A stretch of 64,000 bases of DNA from Terrimonas sp. (GCA_016125075.1 WGMO01000014.1:124001-188000); one strand, 5' to 3'; numbered from the stretch's first letter, positions 26,222 to 35,234 are shown. Notes: a model not told the origin generated them from the sequence alone. Made by a program: numbers and translations.

Positions 26222-27184
26222 ATGGGTTTTTTTAATAAATTATTTGGCAAAAAAGAGAAGGAAAGCCTTGACCAGGGGCTTCAAAAGACCAAAGAAAATT
26301 TCCTGTCCAAGATCACAAAGGCGATTGCCGGCAAAACTTCTGTGGATGATGAAGTGCTGGATAACCTGGAAGAGGCATTGGTGGGCGCGGATGTCGGGAT
26401 CGATACCACCGTCCAGATCATCGACAGGATTGAAAAAAGGGTGGCAAGGGACAAATACCTGAACAGTTCGGAACTGAACAGGTTATTACAGGAAGAAATT
26501 GAGCAGATACTGGTCGATGCCCCGGCTGCCAACAGTTATGCCTTTGATTCGGAACTACCCGCCAAACCCTATATCATCCTGGTTGTGGGGGTGAATGGTG
26601 TCGGTAAAACAACCACCATCGGAAAACTGGCTTATAATTTCAAACAGGCCGGTAAATCTGTCCTGCTGGGTGCTGCCGATACTTTCCGGGCGGCCGCTGT
26701 TGACCAACTGACCATCTGGAGTGAGAGGGCAGGTGTTCCCATTGTTAAACAGGATATGGGCAGTGACCCTGCTGCTGTTGCCTTTGATACGGCCCAAAGC
26801 GCTGTATCCAGGGGGTCTGAGGTGGTGCTGATCGATACGGCAGGGCGCCTGCACAATAAGGCCCACCTGATGGAAGAATTGAGTAAGATCAAAAGGGTTA
26901 TACAGAAAGTAATTCCGGAAGCCCCCCACGAAATCTTACTGGTCCTGGATGGCAGCACGGGTCAGAATGCCCTTGAACAGGCAAAACATTTTACAGCCGC
27001 TACCGATGTTACGGCACTGGCCATCACAAAGCTCGATGGTACTGCAAAAGGCGGTGTGGTCCTGGCCATTGCCAACCAGTTCAAAATACCGGTGAAATTT
27101 ATTGGCGTGGGAGAAAAGATAGAAGACCTGCTGGTGTTTGATAAACATGAGTTTGTCGATTCCCTGTTCAGCCTGGAGCAATAA
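26222..27184 (+). CDS. ftsY: Signal recognition particle receptor FtsY
   Basis: A 320-residue SRP-type GTPase from the ATG at 26222. The N domain (about 10-95) is followed by the G domain with the P-loop GVNGVGKTTTIGKLA, then ADTFRAAAVDQL, DTAGRLHNKAHLM and TKLDGTAKGG. The protein receives SRP-bound ribosomes at the inner membrane for cotranslational insertion. It lacks the long acidic A domain of E. coli FtsY, as is usual outside Enterobacteria. A start six codons upstream (26204) is possible, but family members begin MGFF/MGLF. It is followed 21 bases later by rimO. Confidence 0.95.
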   Translation: MGFFNKLFGKKEKESLDQGLQKTKENFLSKITKAIAGKTSVDDEVLDNLEEALVGADVGIDTTVQIIDRIEKRVARDKYLNSSELNRLLQEEIEQILVDAPAANSYAFDSELPAKPYIILVVGVNGVGKTTTIGKLAYNFKQAGKSVLLGAADTFRAAAVDQLTIWSERAGVPIVKQDMGSDPAAVAFDTAQSAVSRGSEVVLIDTAGRLHNKAHLMEELSKIKRVIQKVIPEAPHEILLVLDGSTGQNALEQAKHFTAATDVTALAITKLDGTAKGGVVLAIANQFKIPVKFIGVGEKIEDLLVFDKHEFVDSLFSLEQ

Positions 27185-27205
27185 CAACCAGTGTCAAATT
27201 AAACC

Positions 27206-28513
27206 ATGAAGTCAAAAACATTCAAAAAAGACAAAGTAAATATCATCACCCTGGGGTGCAGTAAGAATATGGTGGACAGCGAGGTGTTGAGTGGACAGTT
27301 GCAGGCAAACGAAATCGAGGTAGTGCATGAGTCCGGAAAGAAAGATCATAATATTGTGATCGTGAATACCTGTGGTTTTATTGAAAAGGCAAAAGAGGAA
27401 TCGGTCAATACGATTCTCGACCAGGTGGCACTCAAGCAAAAAGGCAGGATCGATAAGGTATATGTTACTGGCTGCCTCAGCCATCGTTATCGCGACGACC
27501 TTGAAAAGGAAATACCGGAAGTGGATGCCTGGTTCGGTACTATGGAACTGCCCCTGATCTTAAAGCAATTTGAAGCGGATTATCAATCGGAACTGATCGG
27601 GGAAAGGCTGCTGGCCACCCCGCAGCATTATGCTTATGTGAAAATCAGTGAAGGCTGCAACCGCACCTGTGCATTTTGTGCCATCCCCCTGATGCGGGGT
27701 AACCATATCAGCAGGAGTATTCCCGATATCGTCAAGGAAGCGGAAACCCTGGTAAAGAGGGGAGTGAAAGAGATCATGCTGATTGCCCAGGAACTGACCT
27801 ACTATGGGTTGGATATTTATAAGAAAAGAATGCTGGCCGACCTTTTAAAGGAACTTAGTGATGTTAAAGGTTTGGAGTGGATTCGGTTGCACTATGCTTA
27901 CCCGCACAAATTCCCCCTTGAAATTCTCGAAGTCATGCGGGACCGGGATAATATTTGCAACTACCTCGACATGCCATTGCAACATGCCTCCGATCATATG
28001 CTGAAGGCCATGAAAAGGAATATTACAAGGGGTGAAATGGAAGAACTCATTTTGGCGATCAGGCAAAAAGTCCCGGGTATTTGTTTAAGGACCACATTGA
28101 TCGCCGGTTTCCCGGGTGAGACGGAAGAGGATGTGGAAGCGGTAAAAATATTTCTGCAACAACAAAGGTTCGACCGGGTAGGCATATTTACTTACAGCCA
28201 TGAAGAAGGCACATCTGCCTATGGCCTGGAAGATAATATAACGGATGTCGATAAAGAAAGAAGGGCGCAGGAGATCATGGAAGTGCAACAGGAAATATCC
28301 TATGAACTCAACCAGCAAAAACTTGGACAGGTGTATAAAACACTGATCGATAAAAAAGAAGCAGGGCGGTATCTTGGCCGCACAGAATTTGACAGTGTTG
28401 AAGTGGATAATGAGGTAATCATACATACTGAAAAAAAACTCGCTATCGGGCAATTCTATGACGTCAGGATCACAAAGGCCTATGATTATGATCTTGAAGG
28501 GAAGGTCCTATGA
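27206..28513 (+). CDS. rimO: Ribosomal protein S12 methylthiotransferase RimO
   Basis: A 435-residue radical-SAM methylthiotransferase. The UPF0004 domain has cluster ligands C18 (LGCSKNMVDSE), C56 (VNTCGF) and C90 (VTGCLSHR). The radical-SAM domain has C151-x3-C155-x2-C158 in EGCNRTCAFCAIP. A C-terminal TRAM domain covers about 370-435. RimO adds a methylthio group to an aspartate of ribosomal protein S12. LGCSKNMVDSE is typical of RimO rather than the tRNA enzyme MiaB. It sits between ftsY and rluF in a translation-related block. Confidence 0.95.
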   Translation: MKSKTFKKDKVNIITLGCSKNMVDSEVLSGQLQANEIEVVHESGKKDHNIVIVNTCGFIEKAKEESVNTILDQVALKQKGRIDKVYVTGCLSHRYRDDLEKEIPEVDAWFGTMELPLILKQFEADYQSELIGERLLATPQHYAYVKISEGCNRTCAFCAIPLMRGNHISRSIPDIVKEAETLVKRGVKEIMLIAQELTYYGLDIYKKRMLADLLKELSDVKGLEWIRLHYAYPHKFPLEILEVMRDRDNICNYLDMPLQHASDHMLKAMKRNITRGEMEELILAIRQKVPGICLRTTLIAGFPGETEEDVEAVKIFLQQQRFDRVGIFTYSHEEGTSAYGLEDNITDVDKERRAQEIMEVQQEISYELNQQKLGQVYKTLIDKKEAGRYLGRTEFDSVEVDNEVIIHTEKKLAIGQFYDVRITKAYDYDLEGKVL

Positions 28514-28540
28514 TATTTTCAGCTCTATAAAATCAATGCC

Positions 28541-29431
28541 TTGGATAATTCACTAAGTTTAAACAAATTCATCAGTGATACGGGTTATTGCTCGAAGAGG
28601 GAGGCCGATCAACTGATCGTAGCCGGCAGGGTATTGCTTAACGGGCAGATCGCTGTATTGGGTAACCGCTATGCACCGGGAGATGAGGTGGTTGTGGATG
28701 GAAGCCTGATGACGGCCGCCAAAAAAGAAAAACTTATCTACATTGCCTTGAACAAACCTGCAGGCATCACCACAACTGCGGAAAGGCATATCAAAGGGAA
28801 TATCATCGATTTTGTCAATCATCCAAAGCGGATTTTCCCGGTGGGCCGGCTTGACAAGGATTCAGAAGGGCTCATACTTTTGACCAATGACGGAGACATT
28901 GTTAACCGTGTATTGCGTGCCGGTAATCAGCATGAGAAGGAATATATTGTAAGGGTGAATAAACCTGTTACAGCGGATTTTATCAAAACTATGTCTGAAG
29001 GCTTGCCGATTCTGGGAACTACCACCCTGCCTTGTAAAGTACAGATGATGGGCAGGCAAACTTTCAGGATTGTTTTGATACAGGGCCTGAACAGGCAGAT
29101 CAGGAGGATGTGTGAATTCCTTGGATATAAGGTAGTCAGTCTTCAGCGGATCCGGATTATGCATATAAAACTGGATAAACTGGCCACCGGGAAATGGCGG
29201 TATTTAAGTGAAATGGAAATAATGACTTTAAAATCATCCGTTGAAAAATCCTTACCCGATCAGAAGCGCCCATTACCGGCCGGTCAAAAATTCAGGGCAA
29301 AAAAAATTACCGGGGCTGCCAAAGAGGGTAAGGAAACTCAATACAAAAAAGAAGATAAATCAAAACCTAAAACCGGCCAACCCCGGTCTTCCAGCTTTAA
29401 AGAATTCAGAAAAAGGGGCAAACGCCGATAA
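28541..29431 (+). CDS. rluF: 23S rRNA pseudouridine synthase, RluF-like
   Basis: A 296-residue protein. An N-terminal S4 RNA-binding domain (about 5-60, LNKFISDTGYCSKREADQLI) precedes the RsuA/RluB/E/F catalytic domain with the nucleophile D105 in VGRLDKDSEGL. RQIRRMCEFLGYKV resembles RluF, which modifies U2604 of 23S rRNA. The last 55 residues are a Lys/Arg-rich tail (KKITGAAKEGK, FKEFRKRGKRR), probably disordered and RNA-binding. The start is a TTG at 28541; no ATG occurs in frame back to the stop at 28511. It follows rimO by 27 bases. Confidence 0.88.
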   Translation: MDNSLSLNKFISDTGYCSKREADQLIVAGRVLLNGQIAVLGNRYAPGDEVVVDGSLMTAAKKEKLIYIALNKPAGITTTAERHIKGNIIDFVNHPKRIFPVGRLDKDSEGLILLTNDGDIVNRVLRAGNQHEKEYIVRVNKPVTADFIKTMSEGLPILGTTTLPCKVQMMGRQTFRIVLIQGLNRQIRRMCEFLGYKVVSLQRIRIMHIKLDKLATGKWRYLSEMEIMTLKSSVEKSLPDQKRPLPAGQKFRAKKITGAAKEGKETQYKKEDKSKPKTGQPRSSSFKEFRKRGKRR

Positions 29432-29451
29432 TTGGCTTTAAGTAAAAACGG

Positions 29452-30243
29452 TCAGCCAAATATTTCGTTGAGCAGTTTGGCCAATCGTACTCCGCCTTTT
29501 TGTAACTGCTCGTTCAATGTGGCAATATGGTCAAAATTATACCGGAAACTTAACCGCATATCTGGAGCTATTATTTCGCTGTACAATCGCTGACTGATCG
29601 AATAAGATTCATAGAACCAGGTGGAAACAGGTGTTTGTTGCCATTTTTCCCTGGTGGATTTAGGGATGGGATGCAGGTAATCTGCATATTCGGTATAGCT
29701 CAGTTGCTGAAAACCGATGAGCTGTTCATCCCAAAGCCGGTGCAGGTTTGTTTTTTCGTTGAACCAGAATACATCGATCTTATTGCCCCCCTGGTCTCCG
29801 GCCCTGCTTACATGCATGGGCTGGTGGAGGTCGCCTGTTAAATGAATCAGTAAACGCAGATAAAGTACCGCTGAATCCCGGGGTAGTTCTTTTTTCTTTA
29901 ATGAGGCAACGATAAAATTCAGTTTTGTATACAGATCGGTTACGTTATCCGTTTCCAGGTAGCTGTCAAATTCAGATTCCGAAAGGCCATCTTTAAGGTT
30001 GATATAATGCCAGGGTCCCAGGAAATTGAAGGAGGGGTCTGACTTGATAAAATCGGCCCAGTTACTGGTCATGGCAAGGGATTCGCCGCCCAATAAGGCG
30101 CTGATGTTTCTTTTTGCTTTTGCGGTAAGGTAGTCTTCAGCAATTTGACCGATGATCCTGTGGCCCAATACCCCCCAGGCCATCGAGGAGAAAGGCAGGT
30201 AAAGAAAAAGAAACAGGGTAACTAACCGTTGATATGTTTTCAT
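29452..30243 (-). CDS. S1/P1 family nuclease, exported
   Basis: A 263-residue zinc-dependent nuclease with a signal peptide. The mature N terminus is expected at W23 in MAWGVLGHR, because in this family the first tryptophan is itself a zinc ligand. Other ligands are visible: His28, and HLTGDLHQPMHV with DQGGNKI. Such enzymes cleave single-stranded DNA and RNA in the periplasm or outside the cell, probably for phosphate or nucleotide scavenging. It lies 17 bases downstream of the TMEM175-like gene on the same strand. Confidence 0.9.
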   Translation of the reverse strand: MKTYQRLVTLFLFLYLPFSSMAWGVLGHRIIGQIAEDYLTAKAKRNISALLGGESLAMTSNWADFIKSDPSFNFLGPWHYINLKDGLSESEFDSYLETDNVTDLYTKLNFIVASLKKKELPRDSAVLYLRLLIHLTGDLHQPMHVSRAGDQGGNKIDVFWFNEKTNLHRLWDEQLIGFQQLSYTEYADYLHPIPKSTREKWQQTPVSTWFYESYSISQRLYSEIIAPDMRLSFRYNFDHIATLNEQLQKGGVRLAKLLNEIFG

Positions 30244-30260
30244 GATAGTATTTATATTAT

Positions 30261-30842
30261 TTAATTTTCTTTTATCGATCTTTCAATATTCCTGTCCGGG
30301 ACCAGCCAGATAATACCCACAACAACAATGATAATCCCTGCTATAAGAGGACTAACAAAAGCAACACCTATTGCGGTAGTGTAAGCAATAAGGGAGATCA
30401 TGCCTTTGCGCATTTGGTGTTTTAATAGATCCAGGAGTTTCCTGTTTCCGGCATTACAGTTTTTCATCACTGTGAGTAAAATAAAATAAGCAAGACCGCA
30501 AAGGTTTAACAGGAGGGCATAAACCACAATTGTATTTTGGGCAAAATTATTTTCTCCCATCCAGGCTGTTGCAAAAGGGATAAGGGACAACCAGAAAAGA
30601 AGGTGGGTGTTGGCCCAGAGGATTCCGCTGTTAACATGGCTGATGGTATGCATAAGGTGGTGATGGTTGCCCCAGTATATGGCAATCATCAGGAAACTGA
30701 TGATATAACTCCCCAATACGGGTAGCAGGTGTATCAGCGATTCCCAGCTGGCTTCATGCGGGGCTTTCATTTCCAGCACCATGATGGTTATTACAATTGC
30801 CAGTACCCCGTCGCTAAAAGCTTCCAACCTGTTTTTTGTCAT
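30261..30842 (-). CDS. TMEM175/DUF1211 family potassium channel-like protein
   Basis: A 193-residue protein with about six hydrophobic segments. It starts MTKNRLEAFSDGVLAIVITIMVLEMK, which holds the RxxxFSDG motif that defines bacterial TMEM175 homologues. WGNHHHLMHT follows in the third segment. Bacterial members form leaky potassium-selective tetrameric channels in the inner membrane. One repeat per chain, as expected for bacteria. It is probably cotranscribed with the downstream S1/P1 nuclease, with no evident functional link. Confidence 0.87.
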   Translation of the reverse strand: MTKNRLEAFSDGVLAIVITIMVLEMKAPHEASWESLIHLLPVLGSYIISFLMIAIYWGNHHHLMHTISHVNSGILWANTHLLFWLSLIPFATAWMGENNFAQNTIVVYALLLNLCGLAYFILLTVMKNCNAGNRKLLDLLKHQMRKGMISLIAYTTAIGVAFVSPLIAGIIIVVVGIIWLVPDRNIERSIKEN

Positions 30843-31032
30843 AAAACATGGCTTTGTTAAGTGGCTAAAATTAAAGGAAACTGGTAAATTAAAATAAAAT
30901 GTCTGGCAGAATAAAGGGATGTTATTTCTAAAAAAAGTTTAACATATTAAGGGAAGTAGTTAACAGGTCTTTAATAACTTTTTTGACGCCTATGTCATCT
31001 TACTGTTAATTATTCATTTTTAAATATGGACT

Positions 31033-31410
31033 ATGAAAAAGACATTAACTTTTATATTGATGATGAGTGCTTCGGCTTTGGCATTTGCACAACCTGGACA
31101 ATCCTATCCACCTCGCAGGGGGCCAGTGGTCGTTAATCGGCCTGCAGCATCCCGTGGAAATATGTACACTTTCACTGCCAGGCAAAGAGACCGGGCCATG
31201 GCAAAAATTCACCGGAATTATGACAAAAAGATCCGGCAGGTCAATAAAAGGATTTTCATGAACCGGTACAGGAAGGCAGATAAAATCCGTCAACTGGAAC
31301 GACAAAGGAATGTGGAAATCGGGCGCATCAATGCCAGGTATTTCAGTGTGAGGAACCGTGCGAACCCAAGGGTAAACCCCAGGATCGACCATCACCGGAG
31401 AAGATATTAA
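31033..31410 (+). CDS. Exported, highly basic small protein
   Basis: A 125-residue protein with a clear signal peptide (MKKTLTFILMMSASALAFAQ). The mature part is dominated by Arg and Lys (RQRDRAMAKIHRNYDKK, NRYRKADKIRQLERQR, ending in HHRRRY) and probably contains one long amphipathic helix around residues 48-105. I do not recognise a family with known function. A strongly cationic exported protein might bind nucleic acid, lipopolysaccharide or polyanions; that is inference. A large perfect hairpin follows its stop. Confidence 0.65.
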   Translation: MKKTLTFILMMSASALAFAQPGQSYPPRRGPVVVNRPAASRGNMYTFTARQRDRAMAKIHRNYDKKIRQVNKRIFMNRYRKADKIRQLERQRNVEIGRINARYFSVRNRANPRVNPRIDHHRRRY

Positions 31411-31421
31411 AGCGCTATAAT

Positions 31422-31463
31422 CCGTAGTCAACAGCCCCGTCAATGTGGGGCTGTTGACTACGG
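31422..31463. terminator. Large perfect hairpin, 17-bp stem
   Basis: Arm CCGTAGTCAACAGCCCC (31422-31438), loop of 8 bases, and exact inverse complement (31447-31463). It begins 12 bases after the basic-protein stop, which fits a terminator, although no T-tract follows on either strand. It also marks the left edge of an AT-rich islet. Confidence 0.55.
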
Positions 31464-31751
31464 GATGATTGCCGGGGTTATTTTGAACTTATCCATAGAA
31501 TATTATTCTCTTGAACCAAATTATGGTAAATTCACTGGATTAAATTTTGCCTAGCATTTATAGCAAGACTCATCAGAATATCGAATAGAATATTTTAAAA
31601 AAAAGTTACTAATTCAAAAAAATAATGAAATAGGTATTATTATTTCATACTAAATTTTAGATGAAATCATAGCTATTAGCTGATCGTAGACTTTGAACAT
31701 CGATATAGAGATTTTTTAAAATTTTATTCGTAATATCTTAATTATAATTTA
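31464..31751. other. AT-rich gene-free stretch at the left of the islet
   Basis: About 290 bases, with poly-A and poly-T stretches and frequent stop codons in all frames. I see no RNA gene and no insertion-sequence end. It presumably holds the promoter of the lipoprotein gene at 31752. Confidence 0.5.
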
Positions 31752-32537
31752 ATGAAGCAAATATTTATCTACATTACATTTGCATCCACATTTCTAGGTT
31801 GCAGTTCGGGGTTAAAAAATAAAAAGACGAGTAAGATTTTATCAGAAGTTACTCCAAAAGGATTTTGCTTAAATAAAGCTCCGAATACTTTAGATGTGCC
31901 AGGAAAAATATTCAGAGTTGATACTGTAACTGAAGAGGTTTTTTACTTTGACTATTTGCCAGTAAAAACAAATAGCGGAGAAGTTGCTTTATCGTCTTAT
32001 CAAACAAATAATATTTTTAATGGCAGATTTTTATTTTCAATGCTTGGGGTAAATCAAATTGGGCCATCGTATCGAATTTTTGCTGAAAGAAAATACAATT
32101 TTGAGTTTCAGTTGACTAAGCCTGTGCTTAATCAAATTAGTGATGTTGATTTTGCAGAATATAGGGAAGCTTTAGCTGAAAAAATCAAAGAAATTGAGAA
32201 AAAATCAGGGTTTAAAAATTGTAGCTATCATATAATTAGGGAAACTATTTCAACTAATGAAATTCTCCTTTCCCTAAATTCAATTAAAGGTTTCTCTGAT
32301 AGTTTAGATATTCAAACTAAAAATAATATTGTTAATTCTAACTCTAATTTAAGTTTTATTGATACTACTAAAAGTGGAATAAAGGCAACTTTTAATAAGC
32401 CGTTACAGGTCTTTTATAAAACTGAAGCGTTAAGGTTTGGAGGTGGAGATGGGCCTATTAATATTAAATTTCGAAAAACAACATCAAAAGAACTTGAAAT
32501 TATAAATAAAGAACAATCTATTTCATGTTTTAATTAA
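31752..32537 (+). CDS. Orphan lipoprotein in an AT-rich islet
   Basis: A 261-residue protein with a lipoprotein signal (MKQIFIYITFASTFLGC), then a polar, Asn/Lys/Ile-rich mature part including DVDFAEYREALAEKIKEIEKK and a final ISCFN. I recognise no domain. Its base composition is unlike its neighbours: a hand count gives 14 G+C in 60 bases at 31741-31800 against 29 in 60 at 33301-33360. Codon use is correspondingly AAA-, AAT- and TTT-rich. This suggests acquisition from an AT-rich source. Nothing around it hints at function. Confidence 0.65.
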   Translation: MKQIFIYITFASTFLGCSSGLKNKKTSKILSEVTPKGFCLNKAPNTLDVPGKIFRVDTVTEEVFYFDYLPVKTNSGEVALSSYQTNNIFNGRFLFSMLGVNQIGPSYRIFAERKYNFEFQLTKPVLNQISDVDFAEYREALAEKIKEIEKKSGFKNCSYHIIRETISTNEILLSLNSIKGFSDSLDIQTKNNIVNSNSNLSFIDTTKSGIKATFNKPLQVFYKTEALRFGGGDGPINIKFRKTTSKELEIINKEQSISCFN

Positions 32538-32831
32538 AGACTTTTCTTTGCAAAATATTAATTATCAATTAGTAAGAAAGATAGTTTACATTAATATTTT
32601 GATTTTTTTTTCTAACAAAAAGACTTGGGAATTAAATAAGTGAGCAAAGTATTTGGTATTATTTTTTAGCCAAAAATTTTAAACAACTTTATTAGGATTT
32701 TGTGGGAAATGTCCATAAAGTTTGTTTGTCAAATACAAAAAGTGTATTCGATTATTTGAAATAATGTATAAAAACTACTGCAACCGGATGGGTGAAAGAA
32801 AAATTAATACGGTAGATTTGAAAAAAAAATT
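32538..32831. other. AT-rich gene-free stretch upstream of the hydroxyproline cluster
   Basis: About 290 AT-rich bases with no open frame worth calling. A TAGATTTG box at 32813-32820 fits the -7 consensus but lies only 11 bases before the next ATG, so it would leave almost no leader. No terminal repeats of a mobile element are visible. Confidence 0.45.
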
Positions 32832-33734
32832 ATGCAATTTGAATGGGAAGGGGTTTTTCCGGCCATGATAACCGCTTTTACGAAAGATGACCAACTGGAT
32901 CTGTCCACATTTGAAAAAAGCATCCAGGCACAGGTGGATGCCGGTGTTCAGGGGATCATTTTGGGTGGTTCCCTGGGTGAAGCCAGCACCCTTACCACGG
33001 AAGAAAAGAAAACACTTGTTTCACTTTCCCTTGAGAAACTAAGGGGAAAGATTCCTGTTATACTCAATATTGCTGAAAGTGCAACGAAAGATGCGCTCGC
33101 ACAAGTGGCCCTCGGTGAAAAATGGGGTGTCGATGGATTTATGCTGTTGCCACCCATGCGTTATAAAAGTGATGACCGGGAAACGGTGGCGTATTTCAAG
33201 ACTGTTGCCGGTGCCACCAGTCTGCCGGTGATGATTTACAACAACCCGGTGGATTATAAGATCAATGTAACACTGGACATGTTTGCCGAACTCGCCACCT
33301 GTCCAAACATTACGGCTATCAAGGAAAGTACCCGGGATGTGACCAATGTAACACGGCTGATCAACCGCTTTGGTAACCGGTTTAAGATCCTTTGTGGTGT
33401 TGACACCTTAGCCATGGAAGAACTTTGTTTGGGCGCCGATGGCTGGGTGGCGGGACTGGTATGTGCATTTCCCAGGGAAACAGTGGCCATTTACAACCTG
33501 GTAAAAAACGGAAAGATCAAGGAAGCTACTGCCATATACAGGTGGTTCATGCCCCTGCTGGAGCTGGATATCCATCCTAAACTTGTACAGTATATCAAAC
33601 TGGCAGCATCTGAAACCGGTACGGGAAGTGAATGGGTCAGGGCGCCCCGTTTGGTGCTGGAAGGAGAAGAAAGAGCAAACATTCTTGCAGTGATCAGGGA
33701 AGGGATTGCCAATAGACCATTATTAGTTGAATGA
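32832..33734 (+). CDS. DapA-family lyase, probable 1-pyrroline-4-hydroxy-2-carboxylate deaminase
   Basis: A 300-residue class I aldolase-fold protein of the dihydrodipicolinate synthase family. It has GGSLGEASTLT (phosphate/carboxylate loop), Tyr136 in MIYNNPVDY and the Schiff-base Lys164 in AIKEST. DapA itself is unlikely, because the following aldehyde dehydrogenase and the nearby hydroxyproline epimerase and dehydrogenase fit the hydroxyproline route, in which this family removes ammonia to give 2-oxoglutarate semialdehyde. A second option is 2-keto-3-deoxy-L-arabonate dehydratase, a same-fold enzyme with the same product; the arabinofuranosidase genes nearby make this plausible. The dehydrogenase begins 12 bases later. 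Confidence 0.8.
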   Translation: MQFEWEGVFPAMITAFTKDDQLDLSTFEKSIQAQVDAGVQGIILGGSLGEASTLTTEEKKTLVSLSLEKLRGKIPVILNIAESATKDALAQVALGEKWGVDGFMLLPPMRYKSDDRETVAYFKTVAGATSLPVMIYNNPVDYKINVTLDMFAELATCPNITAIKESTRDVTNVTRLINRFGNRFKILCGVDTLAMEELCLGADGWVAGLVCAFPRETVAIYNLVKNGKIKEATAIYRWFMPLLELDIHPKLVQYIKLAASETGTGSEWVRAPRLVLEGEERANILAVIREGIANRPLLVE

Positions 33735-33746
33735 TAAAATATATTT

Positions 33747-35234
33747 ATGCGGTTTACTGATGCCACCCCAGATGAAATCAACCAGGTGATGGAACTTGCC
33801 CACCGGGCCTTTGTTGAATACGGGAAGAAAAGCCTCGCGGAAAGGGCTTCCTTCATGAAAGCCATTGCCCTTGCCCTGGAAGAAAGTGGAGATGAACTCA
33901 TCCATACGGCCATGCGGGAAACGAATTTGCCCGAAGCCCGGCTCAGGGGCGAACGGGCAAGAACTATTTTCCAGTTGAATAGTTATGCCGATGCCTGCTT
34001 ACAGGGCAACTGGCTGGAAGTGCGGATTGATACAGCGATCCCCGACAAAAATCCACCAAAACCTGATATCAGGAAGATGCTTGTTCCCCTTGGGCCGGTG
34101 GTGGTTTTTGGGGCCTCTAATTTCCCATTTGCCTATTCCACAGCCGGGGGTGATACGGCCTGTGCTTTTGCGGCTGGTTGCCCGGTCATTGTAAAAGCCC
34201 ATCCGGCCCATGCAGCAACATCACAACTGGTAGCGGATGCCATATTAAAAGCAGCCCGGCAATCTAACATGCCCGAAGGCATATTTGCGCATGTGCATGG
34301 TTTTTCTTTTGAAGTAGGTAAGGCATTGGTGATGCATCCCTTAACCAAGGCTGTCGGTTTTACCGGGTCCTTTACAGGTGGCAAACAATTATTCGATTGG
34401 GCCAGTCAGCGGAAGGAACCTATCCCGGTGTTTGCAGAAATGGGCAGTATCAACCCGGTTTTTTTGTTACCGGATATATTAAAGGATGCCGCAGGGGCAA
34501 CAGCAAAAATGTATGCCGCATCCATTACATTGGGTGTTGGACAATTTTGTACCAATCCAGGACTGATCATTGGCCTGGAAAGTGATGCCTTGCAACAATT
34601 CATACATGACCTGGGAAAAGAAATCCAGCAATCGGCCCCTGCCGCCATGCTGCATCCGGGTATTATAAAAGCATACAAGGAAAATAAAGGGATGGCATTG
34701 CTGCAGGAAGAAGTTCACCTCGTGGCTGAGTCGGAAAAAGAAGTCAGGGACATTGAAGCCTTACCCACCATCGCTACTGCCACCGGCCAGGCATTTTTGC
34801 AGAATCCCTTTTTACACAAAGAAGTGTTTGGACCCTATTCAATTGTCATCCGGTGCAAGGATAAAAATGAGATGATGGCGGTGGCCGCTCATTGTGAGGG
34901 TCAGCTGACCTGTACGATCATGGCGACCGATAATGATATTGAAAATAATATGGACCTGGTGACGGCCGTGAAAAACATTTGTGGAAGGCTGATCATGAAC
35001 GGTGTCCCAACCGGTGTGGAAGTCTGCCTGAGTATGCAGCATGGCGGCCCCTTTCCCGCCACCACAGACAGCCGGTTTACTTCTGTGGGCGCTGATGGCA
35101 TTAAAAGATTTGCACGGCCGCTTGCCTTTCAAAACTGGCCCGGCCAATTCCTGCCCCTGGAATTACAGGATGAGAATGTGATGGGAATCTGGCGGACGGT
35201 AAATAATGAACTGACAAAAGCACCGGTGAAATAA
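33747..35234 (+). CDS. 2-oxoglutarate semialdehyde (2,5-dioxopentanoate) dehydrogenase
   Basis: A 495-residue aldehyde dehydrogenase with general-base Glu231 in FAEMGSINPV and nucleophile Cys268 in GQFCTNPG. The FGASNFPFAYSTAGGDTACA segment and overall pattern match 2-oxoglutarate semialdehyde dehydrogenases. It oxidises the semialdehyde to 2-oxoglutarate with NAD(P), the last step of hydroxyproline degradation and also of oxidative L-arabinose and glucarate routes. It lies 12 bases after the DapA-family gene and is probably cotranscribed with it. The epimerase and oxidative enzymes of the pathway lie beyond an antisense gene. Confidence 0.85.
   Translation: MRFTDATPDEINQVMELAHRAFVEYGKKSLAERASFMKAIALALEESGDELIHTAMRETNLPEARLRGERARTIFQLNSYADACLQGNWLEVRIDTAIPDKNPPKPDIRKMLVPLGPVVVFGASNFPFAYSTAGGDTACAFAAGCPVIVKAHPAHAATSQLVADAILKAARQSNMPEGIFAHVHGFSFEVGKALVMHPLTKAVGFTGSFTGGKQLFDWASQRKEPIPVFAEMGSINPVFLLPDILKDAAGATAKMYAASITLGVGQFCTNPGLIIGLESDALQQFIHDLGKEIQQSAPAAMLHPGIIKAYKENKGMALLQEEVHLVAESEKEVRDIEALPTIATATGQAFLQNPFLHKEVFGPYSIVIRCKDKNEMMAVAAHCEGQLTCTIMATDNDIENNMDLVTAVKNICGRLIMNGVPTGVEVCLSMQHGGPFPATTDSRFTSVGADGIKRFARPLAFQNWPGQFLPLELQDENVMGIWRTVNNELTKAPVK

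Noticed and set aside
31464-32831. The AT-rich islet as an insertion sequence or prophage remnant
   Set aside because: No transposase or integrase fragment, no terminal inverted repeats and no target-site duplication seen.
32832-33734. Lysine-pathway dapA
   Set aside because: Residues are compatible, but the adjacent semialdehyde dehydrogenase, epimerase and D-amino acid dehydrogenase fit the hydroxyproline route better.
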